Origin: Citrobacter youngae
GTDB lineage: Bacteria; Pseudomonadota; Gammaproteobacteria; Enterobacterales; Enterobacteriaceae
DNA: 64,000 nucleotides
Assembly (NCBI RefSeq): GCF_003818115.1
Contig: NZ_RPOI01000005.1
Span: forward strand, 215,480 to 279,479
Direction of reading: 5' to 3'
Of the stretch, positions 55,267 through 64,000 are shown piece after piece (position 1 is the stretch's first letter; every line of letters starts with the position of its first letter). A program made the position numbers and the translations under genes. The notes under the pieces are model-generated. The model had not been told where the DNA came from. It did not search any database and saw only the letters and a list, made by a program, of their open reading frames with translations.

Positions 55267-56677
55267 GCTGCTGTTCTTTCTCACGGAGCGCAACAGCCTG
55301 TTTGATCTTCGGCTCCAGCAGTTTGGCTACCGCCGCAAATGCCGGGACGACCACCGAATTACCGAACTGGCGGTAAGCCTGGGTATCTGATACCGGAATG
55401 CGAAACTGGTAACCCTGAGGAGACTCAAACCCCATCAGGCGAGCGCACTCTCTTGGCGTTAATCGACGAGGACGATGTCGCTGATTGGCGGGATCATCGA
55501 AATCCTGTTCACCCAGCGCCATATCCCAGCCACGGTCTATCAAAATTTCAGCCCCATCCTTATAGTAACGTGCGGATAATGTACGCGTTACGCTATCGGG
55601 ATTGCCGGGATAGACCATACCGTAGCCAAACCCATTGCCCCGTGCCTGATGTTTTTTCGCATAGCGATACAGGTATTTCCACAGGACCGGTGTCAGCACA
55701 TATTTCGCATCAACAGTCGGTTCAAGCAGCTCTGCGAGCGTCGTTCGACGCTGAGGGTAGCGGCTGACAATATCGCGCAACGTAAAGTCTGACTTCAAGC
55801 TCAGATCACGTCGAAAGCCGACGAGCACGATACGTTCGCGATGCTGGGGTAAAAAATGTTGCCCATCGATAATCTTCGGATCATCAGGGCCATTATCTGC
55901 TGCATCCGCCACGTCATAGCCCAGTTCATCCAGCGTTTGCATGATGATGCGAAAGGTTTTTCCCTGGTCATGACTCTTCAGATTTTTAACGTTTTCGAGC
56001 ACAAATATAGCCGGTCGCCGCGCGTCGATAATTCGCACCACGTCAAAAAAAAGCGTGCCTTGCGTATCACAGGCAAAACCGTGGGCACGCCCTAACGCGT
56101 TTTTCTTTGATACACCCGCCAGAGAAAATGGCTGGCAAGGGAAGCCGGCCAGCAGGACATCATGCTCGGGAACATGTTGACGAATATGCTCTGCAGCCTG
56201 CTCGTCACTCACCCCCTCATGATGGCTGAGCGTAATATCACGAATATCTTCATTAAAGTGGTGCTGCAGAGGATCGCAGTAGTGATTCGCCTTGTAGGTG
56301 CGCACCGCATGCTTGTTCCACTCGCTGGTAAACACGCACTGCCCGCCGATCGCTTCAAAACCGCGACGAATTCCGCCAATACCAGCAAAAAGATCGATAA
56401 AGCGAAAAGCATAATGTGGATGATGCGCAGGCGGTGTCGGTAGCATGGCGTTCAGATGAGCCAGCTCAGCGTCGCTGAGCCGATGCCATGTTTCATTGGC
56501 GACCACACGCTTAAAGATGGCCGGACTCCAGCGATTCTCACCAACACCATTCAGATGAGCAACCAGCGTTTTCACATCGTATATTTCAAGCAACTTAGCC
56601 AAAATCACCTGAACGGTAACTCCGGTATCATCTGTCATCGGTTTCATGGAGCCTGCTACTGAAAAATTATCCTGCAT
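55247..56677 (-). CDS. dcm: Dcm, DNA cytosine methyltransferase
   Basis: Dcm methylates the second C of CCWGG. It has 476 residues (E. coli 472). C5 methyltransferase motifs: FAGIGG (I, about 97-102), GFPCQPFS (IV, Cys181), ENVKN (VI), QHRER (VIII) and the C-terminal [10 protein letters not shown] (X). The dcm-vsr order and overlap are those of E. coli. No companion restriction gene is present, so it is a solitary methylase. Confidence 0.97.
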   Translation of the reverse strand: MQDNFSVAGSMKPMTDDTGVTVQVILAKLLEIYDVKTLVAHLNGVGENRWSPAIFKRVVANETWHRLSDAELAHLNAMLPTPPAHHPHYAFRFIDLFAGIGGIRRGFEAIGGQCVFTSEWNKHAVRTYKANHYCDPLQHHFNEDIRDITLSHHEGVSDEQAAEHIRQHVPEHDVLLAGFPCQPFSLAGVSKKNALGRAHGFACDTQGTLFFDVVRIIDARRPAIFVLENVKNLKSHDQGKTFRIIMQTLDELGYDVADAADNGPDDPKIIDGQHFLPQHRERIVLVGFRRDLSLKSDFTLRDIVSRYPQRRTTLAELLEPTVDAKYVLTPVLWKYLYRYAKKHQARGNGFGYGMVYPGNPDSVTRTLSARYYKDGAEILIDRGWDMALGEQDFDDPANQRHRPRRLTPRECARLMGFESPQGYQFRIPVSDTQAYRQFGNSVVVPAFAAVAKLLEPKIKQAVALREKEQQHGRRSR

Positions 56678-56750
56678 ACGTTTAACCGGGCGAAATGGAT
56701 AGTCGACAGGTTAACATAAATTGGTGCAATTGACGTTTCAGCAATGACGA

Positions 56751-57446
56751 CTACAGATATGCTTTAAGGGGTTGAATCGCCGCAAGATCCAACATTTCAT
56801 ATTCTCCTTTTAATTCTGCGCTGAGTTTTGCCATATACGTCAATAAAAAGTCAGCATTATGCTGTGCCAAATGCCGCCCTTGTTCAGTTTGCATTGTCAG
56901 TGGCAACGTCAGCAGTTTGGTCTGGAAATGATCAAGCGCGTACTGTTTATCATCGAGGCTACGCTGCCGGGCAAACGGATCCTCCGCATCAAACAATGCC
57001 ACACCCAGCGAGCCAGAAACGGCGAACACGCGCGCCAGACCGATAGCACCGAGCGCCTCAAGTCGATCGGCATCCTGAACGATTTTGGCTTCAAGTGTCG
57101 CGGGCGTAATTTTTGCGCTAAAACTGTGCGCTGCGATAGCGTGACTCACCGCATGCAGCCGATCCTGAGGAAATTCAGGAAAGTCCTGTGACAGTACACG
57201 ACAGGTTTCCTGGGCTGCCAGTACCGATGAGCGATGACGTTCCGGATGATTTTTCGGTAAGCTGACAAGATCGTGGAAATAGCACGCGGTCAGCACCACC
57301 AGCCAGTCTACGTTCGCATCCGTGCTCAGCTTTTGAGCCGTCTGCCACACGCGGCGAAAGTGAAAGATGTCATGGGCAGCGTCGTGCCCTGAATGATTTT
57401 CACGTAACCAGGCTTCAAATCTCGACTGCCAGTCGTGGAGTTCCAT
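56751..57446 (-). CDS. yedJ: YedJ, HD-domain phosphohydrolase
   Basis: The 231 residues equal E. coli YedJ. The HD site is seen in the [13 protein letters not shown] and VQDADRLEA motifs, which bind metals. The natural substrate is unknown; it is likely a nucleotide or phosphate ester. It is the last backbone gene before the porin. Confidence 0.94.
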   Translation of the reverse strand: MELHDWQSRFEAWLRENHSGHDAAHDIFHFRRVWQTAQKLSTDANVDWLVVLTACYFHDLVSLPKNHPERHRSSVLAAQETCRVLSQDFPEFPQDRLHAVSHAIAAHSFSAKITPATLEAKIVQDADRLEALGAIGLARVFAVSGSLGVALFDAEDPFARQRSLDDKQYALDHFQTKLLTLPLTMQTEQGRHLAQHNADFLLTYMAKLSAELKGEYEMLDLAAIQPLKAYL

Positions 57447-57885
57447 GCTCTCTCCCTTTACATAAAGAAAACCACCTTAGCAATAATTTTTACCCTGAAC
57501 CACTGTCTGTCTTCTTTTATAGCAAAAATCAATTATTAAATAATATTCATAATAAATATCAATTTATAATTTCCACATACAGCATTGATAATAAATTATT
57601 CTGACAAGCATAAAAACAATAATAAAAACATATAAAATACACACGGCAGATATCAGAACAAAAGATATAAATCAATTGATAATCATGTATTTATGTTTTG
57701 AATGAAAACAATAAATATATATAAAAATAATTTAAAAAACTCAAATAGAAACATTTTGAAATATCTAAAATATAATTGTTACATGTTATTCTTTAAATTA
57801 AATGAACTTCATAGATAGTATCAAAATGTAGTTTTTGGGACATCACTACATATTCATTTTAATTATTAAATAAAGGGGATACATA
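57447..57885. other. AT-rich region upstream of the porin
   Basis: These 439 bases are extremely AT-rich with no gene. In Salmonella Typhi the ompS1 upstream region is similarly long, is silenced by H-NS and StpA and holds several OmpR sites. The base composition here suggests the same kind of silencing. Confidence 0.65.
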
Positions 57886-59067
57886 ATGAAAAGAAAAGTA
57901 CTGGCACTGCTTCTCCCAGCTTTATTAGCTGCAGGCGCAGCAAATGCGGCTGAAATTTATAATAAAAACGGCAATAAACTGGATCTGTACGGAAAAGTCG
58001 ATGGTCTGCGTTATTTCTCTGACGATGCTGGCAGCGACGGCGATCAAACCTATGCGCGTCTGGGCTTTAAGGGCGAAACGCAGATCAACGATATGCTGAC
58101 TGGCTACGGTCAGTGGGAATATAATATTCAGGCCAACGGCACCGAAGGTGACAAAGGCGATTCCTGGACTCGTTTGGCTTTCGCAGGCCTGGGCTTTGCT
58201 GAAAACGGCACCTTCGATTACGGTCGTAACTACGGCGTCGTGTACGACGTTGAAGCCTGGACCGATATGCTGCCAGAATTCGGTGGTGATACTTACACTC
58301 AGACCGACGTGTATATGCTGGGTCGTACCAACGGCGTTGCTACTTATCGTAACCACGGCTTCTTTGGTCTGGCTGATGGCCTGAACTTCGCCCTGCAGTA
58401 TCAGGGTAATAATGAAGGTAGCAGCGTAGGTCAGGAAGGTTCTGGTAATAGTGAAAACCGCAAACTGGCGAAAGAAAACGGCGACGGTTTCGGTATGTCC
58501 ACCTCTTATGACTTTGACTTCGGTTTAAGCCTCGGTGCAGCGTACTCCAGTTCTGATCGTACTGATGACCAGGTTGCTCGCGGTTACCAGGATGGTATAA
58601 ACAAACGCAACAACTACGCTGGCGGCGAAACAGCTGAAGCCTGGACTGTTGGTGCGAAGTACGACGCTAACAACGTTTACCTGGCAGCCATGTATGCAGA
58701 AACCCGCAATATGACCTATTACGGCGGCGGTAATGGCGAAAGCAATGGCGGTATCGCAAACAAAACGCAAAACTTTGAAGTTGTAGCTCAATACCAGTTC
58801 GATTATGGTCTGCGTCCGTCCATCGCTTACCTGCAGTCCAAGGGCAGTGATTTAGGTGGTCAGGAAGTGAGCCATGGTAACTGGCGTTACGTCGACAAAG
58901 ATCTGGTCAAATATGTTGATGTGGGTATGACTTATTACTTCAACAAAAACATGTCCACCTACGTTGATTACAAAATCAACCTGCTGGACGAAGACGACAG
59001 CTTCTATGAAAGCAATGGTATCGCGACTGACGATATTGTTGCCGTTGGTTTAGTCTACCAGTTCTAA
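57886..59067 (+). CDS. ompS1: OmpS1-type outer-membrane porin
   Basis: This 393-residue protein is a trimeric general porin. A 21-residue signal peptide ends in ANA before [15 protein letters not shown], the canonical porin start; the final residue is F (GLVYQF). The L3 constriction loop contains [12 protein letters not shown]. It resembles Salmonella OmpS1 very closely in the loops as I remember them, more than OmpC or OmpF. A GGGG ribosome site lies before the ATG. Confidence 0.88.
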   Translation: MKRKVLALLLPALLAAGAANAAEIYNKNGNKLDLYGKVDGLRYFSDDAGSDGDQTYARLGFKGETQINDMLTGYGQWEYNIQANGTEGDKGDSWTRLAFAGLGFAENGTFDYGRNYGVVYDVEAWTDMLPEFGGDTYTQTDVYMLGRTNGVATYRNHGFFGLADGLNFALQYQGNNEGSSVGQEGSGNSENRKLAKENGDGFGMSTSYDFDFGLSLGAAYSSSDRTDDQVARGYQDGINKRNNYAGGETAEAWTVGAKYDANNVYLAAMYAETRNMTYYGGGNGESNGGIANKTQNFEVVAQYQFDYGLRPSIAYLQSKGSDLGGQEVSHGNWRYVDKDLVKYVDVGMTYYFNKNMSTYVDYKINLLDEDDSFYESNGIATDDIVAVGLVYQF

Positions 59068-59087
59068 TTTTGCACAATACGTATCAG

Positions 59088-59114
59088 GCCTGCTTCATAT
59101 GAAGCGGGCTTTTT
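59088..59114 (+). terminator. Terminator of the porin gene
   Basis: GCCTGCTTC (59088-59096) and GAAGCGGGC (59101-59109) pair around ATAT with one wobble, followed by five T. It lies 20 bases after the stop. Confidence 0.9.
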
Positions 59115-59237
59115 GTTTATTTGAAGCGGATTTTTATGTCACGAAGGCAATAGAACGACAAACTTGTGAGGATACTCAAAGAAAAAAACATCCGTGACTG
59201 CTGTCGTTGAAAGCAAGGCGTGCAAGTGTTTGAATAG

Positions 59238-59299
59238 TGGCGGAGAGAGGGGGATTTGAACCCCCGGTAGAGTTGCCCCTACTCCGGTTTTCGAGACCG
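59238..59299 (-). other. tRNA-Ser(CGA) 3' fragment, attachment site of the prophage
   Basis: On the minus strand 62 bases match the 3' part of serU from the anticodon stem (CGGTCTCGAAAACCGG) through the variable arm and T arm to CCGCCA. The first 28 or so bases of the tRNA (acceptor 5' strand and D arm) are missing. The tRNA reads leftwards, so the intact copy and the integrase should lie beyond the right edge of the window. This is the duplicated half created by phage integration. Confidence 0.9.
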
Positions 59300-59459
59300 A
59301 TTTTATCGGTAATATTTTCAATAACTTAAATTTTCTCGTTGGTATATCCACAATATTTCCACTTCATAAAATTCAGCTACTTGCGCATTTATCCATAGTT
59401 AATATACCAACACTTTCTGAGCTAAAATCTATACTTCAAAGTACAGCCTGGAGGTGAAA
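59300..59459. other. Prophage end, non-coding
   Basis: This AT-rich stretch follows the attachment fragment. It contains a nine-base inverted repeat TTGGTATAT (59339-59347) and ATATACCAA (59402-59410), possibly an integrase arm site. I see no gene. Confidence 0.4.
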
Positions 59460-59516
59460 ATGTGTGGGAGATTTTCCCAGTTAATGACGCGTGAAGACTA
59501 TCTCGCTCTGCTTTAA
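59460..59516 (+). pseudogene. SRAP (YedK/HMCES) family gene, truncated
   Basis: The frame reads MCGRFSQLMTREDYLALL and then stops. This is the conserved start of SRAP proteins (E. coli YedK: MCGRFAQSQTREDYLALL), including the catalytic Cys2 that binds abasic sites in single-stranded DNA. A GGAGG ribosome site precedes it. The remaining 200 or so residues are not found downstream, so the gene is broken by a stop and loss of the body. SRAP genes are common cargo of P2-like phages. Confidence 0.75.
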
Positions 59517-59665
59517 GACTGGGCATCCTACTGATTATCTGTATTAGCTCAGACTCAAACTGACAGTCTGCTTTGAGCGAGGAGCAGAAGTTCGTAATCC
59601 CTTTAGACAATCCTCCAGGGAGGTTATGATAAAAGATACAGCCATAAAGCCTAAAGGGAGTGGAC

Positions 59666-60040
59666 ATGACATTGTTTGAGGAATGTAAGGAACTGCTCAA
59701 GACAGATTTTAATGTTGTGGAAGGGGATGATTTGAGCGCGATAATGGATATTTTTCATCAATATCCATGGCATAGCGGTAATCTCAGATGGTCGGAAATG
59801 GACTTCAGCGATTATGAACTTAGTCATGATATGTTTAACGGGGGCGGTTTAGGCAATGAAACTGTATTTGTCATAGCGGATGATGCGAATGTACCCGTGT
59901 TCAGAACCCATCTACAACTCATTGTGGATAATATCTACGATGTCATCGCCATATCACCTAACCTATTTATTTTTAATGATAAAATAATGATTAAACCTTT
60001 ATTCCCTCATAATTATATACGGTTTGGTCTGCGAAAGTGA
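59666..60040 (+). CDS. Orphan immunity-like protein (possible CdiI family)
   Basis: This 124-residue protein starts MTLFEECKELLK with a GGGAG ribosome site 6 bases away. It is acidic and soluble, with no signal. It resembles, from memory, proteins annotated as contact-dependent inhibition toxin immunity proteins (same MTLFEECKE.L opening and the RTHLQLIVDNIYDVIAISP segment). No cdiA, rhs or toxin gene is near. It may be an orphan immunity gene carried as prophage cargo. The family call is moderate. Confidence 0.5.
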   Translation: MTLFEECKELLKTDFNVVEGDDLSAIMDIFHQYPWHSGNLRWSEMDFSDYELSHDMFNGGGLGNETVFVIADDANVPVFRTHLQLIVDNIYDVIAISPNLFIFNDKIMIKPLFPHNYIRFGLRK

Positions 60041-60426
60041 TGAGCAGAAATACTGACCAGCTCCCCGTTGTTCAACTAAGACTTGTTATTGACAACCTCC
60101 GCTAATGGCACAAAGCGAACTGTCATAGGTGGAAGGTCCGCTATTGGCACAAAGCGAACTGTCATAGGTGGAAGGTCCGCTATTGGCACAAAGCGGACGA
60201 AGGTATCTGATGAGACTCATCTGACTGGGTAAGAGGGTTCACCGGATTTTCCCGGATGCTGACATCACCGTCTTTCTGCCGCAGCATATGAAGTAGTTTA
60301 ATTTAGGAATTCCTGTTACTAACTCAGATGTAGAACATACAACCACATACAATTCTTTACATTCATTGTTTTTTATGAATACTACTTAGTAATTACGTTG
60401 ATGTAATGAAATTCAATGGATGAAAT
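60041..60426. other. Intergenic region with tandem hairpin repeats
   Basis: This 386-base stretch contains a 39-base tandem repeat (60099-60198, listed separately) and then about 228 bases in which I see no gene, promoter or repeat. Confidence 0.6.
60099..60198. repeat. Tandem 39-base hairpin repeat, 2.5 copies
   Basis: Units begin at 60099, 60138 and 60177. Units 1 and 2 are full and differ at one base; the third is cut after 19 shared bases. Each unit holds a stem CCGCT ... AGCG(A/G) around TTGGCACAA; in the last, GTCCGCT (60175-60181) and AGCGGAC (60192-60198) pair perfectly around a 10-base loop. Confidence 0.85.
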
Positions 60427-61041
60427 ATGAATATATTTGAACAAACACCACCTAACCGCAGACGTTATGGCCTTGCTGCTTTTATCGGGTTAATCGCCGG
60501 TATCGTATCAGCATTCGTTAAATGGGGTGCTGAAGTACCCTTGCCGCCCCGTAGCCCGTCGGATATGTTCACTACTGCATGTGTTCCGGAATCATTAATC
60601 AGAGCGGCGGGACAAATTGATTGCTCCCGCAATTTCCTGAACCCTCCATATATTTTCCTTCGGGACTGGATGGGACTTGCAGATCCTAACGCAGCGGTCT
60701 ACACCTTTGCCGGGCATGTGTTTAACTGGGTTGGTGTAACACACATCATTTTTTCTATTGTGTTCGCCGTAGGCTACTGTGTAGTTGCAGAAGTCTTTCC
60801 CAAAATTAAACTCTGGCAGGGGTTGTTGGCTGGTGCATTAGCCCAGCTTTTCGTACATATGATTTCTTTCCCTCTCATGGGACTGACCCCTCCTCTCGCT
60901 GACCTTCCATGGTATGAGAATGTATCCGAAATTTTTGGTCATTTAATCTGGTTCTGGTCCATCGAAATTATTCGACGAGATCTACGTAACAGGATTACTC
61001 ACCAACCGGATCCGGAAATCCCTTTGGGGACAACCCGCTGA
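60427..61041 (+). CDS. yagU: YagU, DUF1440 inner-membrane protein
   Basis: The 204 residues agree with E. coli YagU almost residue for residue at the start ([19 protein letters not shown]) and over the membrane helices. Three to four helices are evident. In E. coli it supports survival in acid. In this genome it lies inside the prophage end, presumably as transferred cargo. A strong terminator follows. Confidence 0.92.
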   Translation: MNIFEQTPPNRRRYGLAAFIGLIAGIVSAFVKWGAEVPLPPRSPSDMFTTACVPESLIRAAGQIDCSRNFLNPPYIFLRDWMGLADPNAAVYTFAGHVFNWVGVTHIIFSIVFAVGYCVVAEVFPKIKLWQGLLAGALAQLFVHMISFPLMGLTPPLADLPWYENVSEIFGHLIWFWSIEIIRRDLRNRITHQPDPEIPLGTTR

Positions 61042-61059
61042 TACCATCAATGAGATAGT

Positions 61060-61087
61060 AAAATGGCGCATATACAGCGCCATTTTT
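61060..61087 (+). terminator. Terminator of yagU
   Basis: Ten-base arms (61060-61069 and 61077-61086) pair perfectly around seven bases and run into five T. It is 18 bases after the yagU stop. Confidence 0.85.
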
Positions 61088-61278
61088 AGTATCTATGTGC
61101 TGAATACCACCAGCGATCAATACTGACGCCAGCAAGCATGAGAAAGAGCAGATAAGCCGTACTGTCCAGGAAATGTTTGAAGAGGCTGAGTTCTGGTTAG
61201 TGAGTGAATGAAATTCTTAAATATCCGCTACAACCTTGTTTTGATTAATTTGCAGCGGATAAATTCTCAATTCCGCCC

Positions 61279-61794
61279 CTATTGGTCTGGCTTGTCCGGC
61301 CAGACAATTTCCAGCGGTTTACTGGTATTAATCCTGCTTAGCAGTACCGAATATCTTTCCCATTCAGTGAGCAGTGATATTTCTTTATCGGTTGCCATGC
61401 CTAACCTGACTGCCCGTTCAAGTGGTGTAATCGCGGCATCGGCTTCCATAAGCAGCGCCTGTTTTTTTGCTTCTGCCTGCCGCTTTAGTTCTTCATCTGT
61501 GTACTGGCGGGGAATAACTTTTTCCCCGTCAAATACCCATCCCCCGAAGATGTCACAACCATCAGGAATACTGTCAACATCAACAACCGTCAAACCACCG
61601 GGATAAAGCCGTGATGCATCTTCGCTGATACTACGAATAATGCCAGTATCGTTTTCGATTGCCAGGCTGTATTTCTTTGTGAATTGAGACAGCGATTTAT
61701 ACCAGTCCTTTCCTGTGGCATCGATAAAATACTGAATATCATCACCCAAAAAATACTCGTCAGGAATATAGCGTTGTAAATTAGTTAATTTCAT
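61279..61794 (-). CDS. Phage tail fibre assembly protein (Tfa family)
   Basis: The 171-residue protein is a Tfa chaperone that attaches or folds the tail fibre. The family C-terminal pattern is seen: AEAKKQALLMEADAAITPLERAV ... EWERYSVLLSRI and WPDKP at the end. It follows the tail fibre gene after three bases on the same strand. Confidence 0.88.
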   Translation of the reverse strand: MKLTNLQRYIPDEYFLGDDIQYFIDATGKDWYKSLSQFTKKYSLAIENDTGIIRSISEDASRLYPGGLTVVDVDSIPDGCDIFGGWVFDGEKVIPRQYTDEELKRQAEAKKQALLMEADAAITPLERAVRLGMATDKEISLLTEWERYSVLLSRINTSKPLEIVWPDKPDQ

Positions 61795-61797
61795 TTT

Positions 61798-63087
61798 TTA
61801 ATCACCAATCGTTACCCAGCCACCATTTCGCCATACTTGCAGAGGACGATATAAAGCGATACCGACCTGATTGCTCTCGTTTCCGTTCCCGCCAGTCAGG
61901 ACGCAGCCAGAAGGAGCTTCCACCAGTCCGCCATCCATAACCATACTGCTCTGTGCACCACGTTTCACACCAGTAATAAAATTTTGGTTAACCCATGTTT
62001 TCGCCTCATTAATGCGATTGTTTATCCAAATATTTATCCAGCCCGAATTACCGTTCTCTCCCCATGCAGCGCCGTAAATATTTGCATCAGCCTGGATGAT
62101 ACCCGACCCAAATCTTATACTGGCCTGCGGAATACTGAACTCGCCAGTTTCCAGATCGAACGTAAATTGTTTAACAGGACCACCACCCCACGGAACACCA
62201 AAAATACGAAACCTTCTGTCAATAAGGTCCATATTCACAGATGCCCCCGTTGTGGTATTAATAATTGTGTACTGCGGGCTGTCTGAACTGGATGTTTTTA
62301 GGACAATATCACTTTCTACCAGCGTCAGTCCCCCGGTCATTGTGTCGCCGTTTTTATCAACGGCATTAGCAGCCTTATCAACTGTGGGCTTTAAACCGAT
62401 ATTCTGGACAAACAACTGCGGATTAGGAATATCATTGCCGTTCCGGTCTTTAGCCAGTCGCGCATTCGCATTATCCATCGCGATTTTGACAGCCAGCGGA
62501 GTCGCCGATTGTGTTTCACTGGTGCTGTTCACCGCACTGTTAAGCTGGAGCAACCCCTTTTGTTGTGTAGAACCATCAACGACACCAATTGACTCCCGCG
62601 ATGTCTTTTGTGCTTCCGCGCCACGCGCTTTTATCTCTTTCAGGTTCTGGTCTATACGCAGAAACAACCCGTCTCCTGTGGAAACATTCAGCGTGATGCT
62701 TGAGGTATCTGATACTGCCAGGCGAAACTGCATATTTACGCTGACACCACCAACAGGTTTATCGATCGATGGGCAGTTTGCCACCGCGTAAAGTTCTCCG
62801 GTATCCGTCATTAAACCAACTTCACGAACGGTAAATCCACCAATCCCGGTCGGCAGAACGATTTTCGCCATTAACTGTGTGGACTGTTCCGGTGACACAA
62901 CCAGTTCAGCGATATCTCCCCGGTAAGTTTCATTAATCAACCGGACTTGCGCCGGATCAGGCTTGACCTGCTTGCCATTACTGTCACCCACCACAAAGTG
63001 AGTCAGTGTAATCAGACGACCACTGGCAAGCGCCTCTGCCTCCAGTTCTTTACCCCGGTTCGTGATAATTGAGTAGTAATCAGCCAT
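61798..63087 (-). CDS. Phage tail fibre protein (P2 gpH-like)
   Basis: The ATG at 63087 (MADYYSIITNRG) gives 429 residues. The N-terminus is the tail-attachment domain of P2-like fibres (about 1-150). The middle has the repeated QKGLLQLNSAVNSTSE and DTMTGGLTL segments of fibre shafts, and the C-terminal end is the host-binding part. It is shorter than P2 gpH (669 residues), so shaft parts are lost or replaced. It overlaps the gpI gene by 8 bases. Confidence 0.88.
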   Translation of the reverse strand: MADYYSIITNRGKELEAEALASGRLITLTHFVVGDSNGKQVKPDPAQVRLINETYRGDIAELVVSPEQSTQLMAKIVLPTGIGGFTVREVGLMTDTGELYAVANCPSIDKPVGGVSVNMQFRLAVSDTSSITLNVSTGDGLFLRIDQNLKEIKARGAEAQKTSRESIGVVDGSTQQKGLLQLNSAVNSTSETQSATPLAVKIAMDNANARLAKDRNGNDIPNPQLFVQNIGLKPTVDKAANAVDKNGDTMTGGLTLVESDIVLKTSSSDSPQYTIINTTTGASVNMDLIDRRFRIFGVPWGGGPVKQFTFDLETGEFSIPQASIRFGSGIIQADANIYGAAWGENGNSGWINIWINNRINEAKTWVNQNFITGVKRGAQSSMVMDGGLVEAPSGCVLTGGNGNESNQVGIALYRPLQVWRNGGWVTIGD

Positions 63088-63643
63088 GAGATTCCCCGGC
63101 AAAAATGTCCACATCGATATGCGCTGTTGTCGCACCCGAAATATAAAAAGCACCGTCCACACCCACATTCGCCATCACATCAATTTTGCTCAGATAGCTA
63201 CGCAGGTTCTTGGCACGGTCAGTAAGCTGGCGTATCTGATGATAGAGAGCGTCACTGACCCCTTCACTGCTCTGTACTTCGATCCGGAAGGTGTAAGGTA
63301 CAGCGCGTGGGGTGTCTTCCCACCACTCAACCACGGTCGTGGGCAGGTTCACTGACCCAAGAGAACGGCGTACCGCCCCGGCCGTTCCCCTGTGCTGATG
63401 AACATAAGCGGCATCTTTTATCACCTGCCGCTTTTGCGCCTCTGTCCAGCTGTCATCCCAGAAATCAACAGCATGCTCCCAGGCCAGCCAGGGGAGAAGA
63501 TGCGCCGGGCAGGTATCAGGGTTTTTGGACTTGCGCACCATATTGGTATCGAGAGTGGCGATTTGCTCAGTGCTGGCCTGCTCCTGCGCCCGCTCTTCAT
63601 GAAATGCGCCAGGAGGCAGCAGGGATCTAAACTTAGCCGTCAT
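63080..63643 (-). CDS. Phage tail protein I (P2 gpI-like)
   Basis: The ATG at 63643 (MTAKFRSLLPPGA) gives 187 residues, near the 176 of P2 gpI. The family core NPDTCPAHLLPWLAWEHAVDFWDD is clear. It is a baseplate-associated protein. It overlaps both the J and the fibre genes, in the P2 order J-I-H. Confidence 0.9.
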   Translation of the reverse strand: MTAKFRSLLPPGAFHEERAQEQASTEQIATLDTNMVRKSKNPDTCPAHLLPWLAWEHAVDFWDDSWTEAQKRQVIKDAAYVHQHRGTAGAVRRSLGSVNLPTTVVEWWEDTPRAVPYTFRIEVQSSEGVSDALYHQIRQLTDRAKNLRSYLSKIDVMANVGVDGAFYISGATTAHIDVDIFAGESHG

Positions 63644-64000
63644 TGCTGCTGACCTCCCTGCGGGTGACATTGATGGCGGTACACCACGGTGCTTTACCCG
63701 CTTCCGCTTCCAGATCTGCCACCGGAGAAATCAGTCTTACCCTGACCACACCGGATTGCTGCAGAGCTGCATAAATGGCGGACAGGGGGACGACGGTTTT
63801 AATCCGATGGGAAAGCGTGGTGTATGACCGTAATACATCGATGGCATTATTCAGCACTGTACTGGCGTCCGGTCCTTCCGGAATTTCCAGTTCTGCCGTA
63901 ACAGCATAGTTTGCAATCGTGGCACTTTTTATCGTCACATAGTCCGTTAACGGGCGGATTTCATCCGCATTCAGTGTGCTGTTAACCTTATCAAGCAGGG
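63633..64000 (-). CDS. Baseplate assembly protein J (P2 gpJ-like), partial
   Basis: The C-terminal 121 residues of gpJ are present; the frame stays open to the window edge, so the gene starts outside. Upstream of an apparent GTG at 63938 the frame reads NADEIRPLTDYVTI, as gpJ does, so that codon is internal. gpJ forms the baseplate rim with gpV, gpW and gpI. Confidence 0.9.
   Translation of the reverse strand, partial: LLDKVNSTLNADEIRPLTDYVTIKSATIANYAVTAELEIPEGPDASTVLNNAIDVLRSYTTLSHRIKTVVPLSAIYAALQQSGVVRVRLISPVADLEAEAGKAPWCTAINVTRREVSSNDG

Noticed and set aside
59238..59299. Complete tRNA-Ser gene
   Set aside because: The 5' acceptor strand and D arm are missing; only the 3' part from the anticodon stem is present.

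Overview
This window is enterobacterial chromosome, most probably from Citrobacter (inference). The backbone follows the E. coli order flhDC - otsBA - ara transport - ftn/yec - tyrP - yecA - glyW/cysT/leuZ - pgsA/uvrC/uvrY - sdiA - cystine uptake - fliZA/C/DST - amyA - yedD/E/F - fliE/FGHIJKLMNOPQR - rcsA/dsrB/dsrA - yedI/yedA - vsr/dcm - yedJ. FlhD, FliC and the OmpS1-type porin look more like Salmonella proteins, but Salmonella lacks the araFGH transporter that is present here. The assignment rests on remembered gene orders and not on a database search.

Layout. 1-2.5 kb: the start of motA, the flagellar master regulator flhDC with a CRP site, and a sigma-28 promoter inside flhC that should drive motA and a MotR-like small RNA. 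2.5-9.2 kb: uspC, trehalose synthesis (otsBA) and the arabinose ABC transporter (araFGH) with an AraC half-site. 9.2-17 kb: a DJ-1 family protein, ferritins ftnB and ftnA, yecJ, an MdtD-like exporter, an RpiB-like isomerase, yecR, yecH, tyrP and yecA. 17.3-21.5 kb: an accessory block between yecA and the tRNA cluster, holding an exported transglutaminase-like protein overlapped by MerT-like and MerP-like genes, a patatin-like lipase, an SRPBCC protein and a small secreted protein. 21.7-30.3 kb: three tRNAs, pgsA, uvrY-uvrC, yecF, sdiA and the cystine uptake genes with dcyD. 30.5-50.8 kb: two flagellar clusters (fliZ-fliA-fliC / fliD-S-T and fliE / fliF-R) around amyA, yedD and yedEF. 50.9-57.4 kb: rcsA, dsrB, yodD, the DsrA small RNA, yodC, yedI, yedA, vsr, dcm and yedJ. 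57.9-59.1 kb: an OmpS1-type porin behind a long AT-rich upstream region.

From about 59.2 kb to the window end lies the left part of a P2-type prophage. Its boundary is the 3' part of a tRNA-Ser(CGA) gene (attachment-site remnant). Inside it are a broken SRAP/YedK gene start, an orphan immunity-like gene, a tandem hairpin repeat, a yagU homologue, and on the minus strand the end of the tail operon: baseplate J (partial), tail protein I, tail fibre and tail fibre assembly.

The genes fit together as a motility and envelope region. FlhDC turns on fliA, FliA (sigma-28) drives fliC, fliD and motA promoters readable here, and the fliE-R genes build the basal body and export gate. FliZ, RcsA and DsrA link motility with stress and capsule control. 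The least explained parts are the transglutaminase-MerT-MerP operon and the cargo at the prophage left end.
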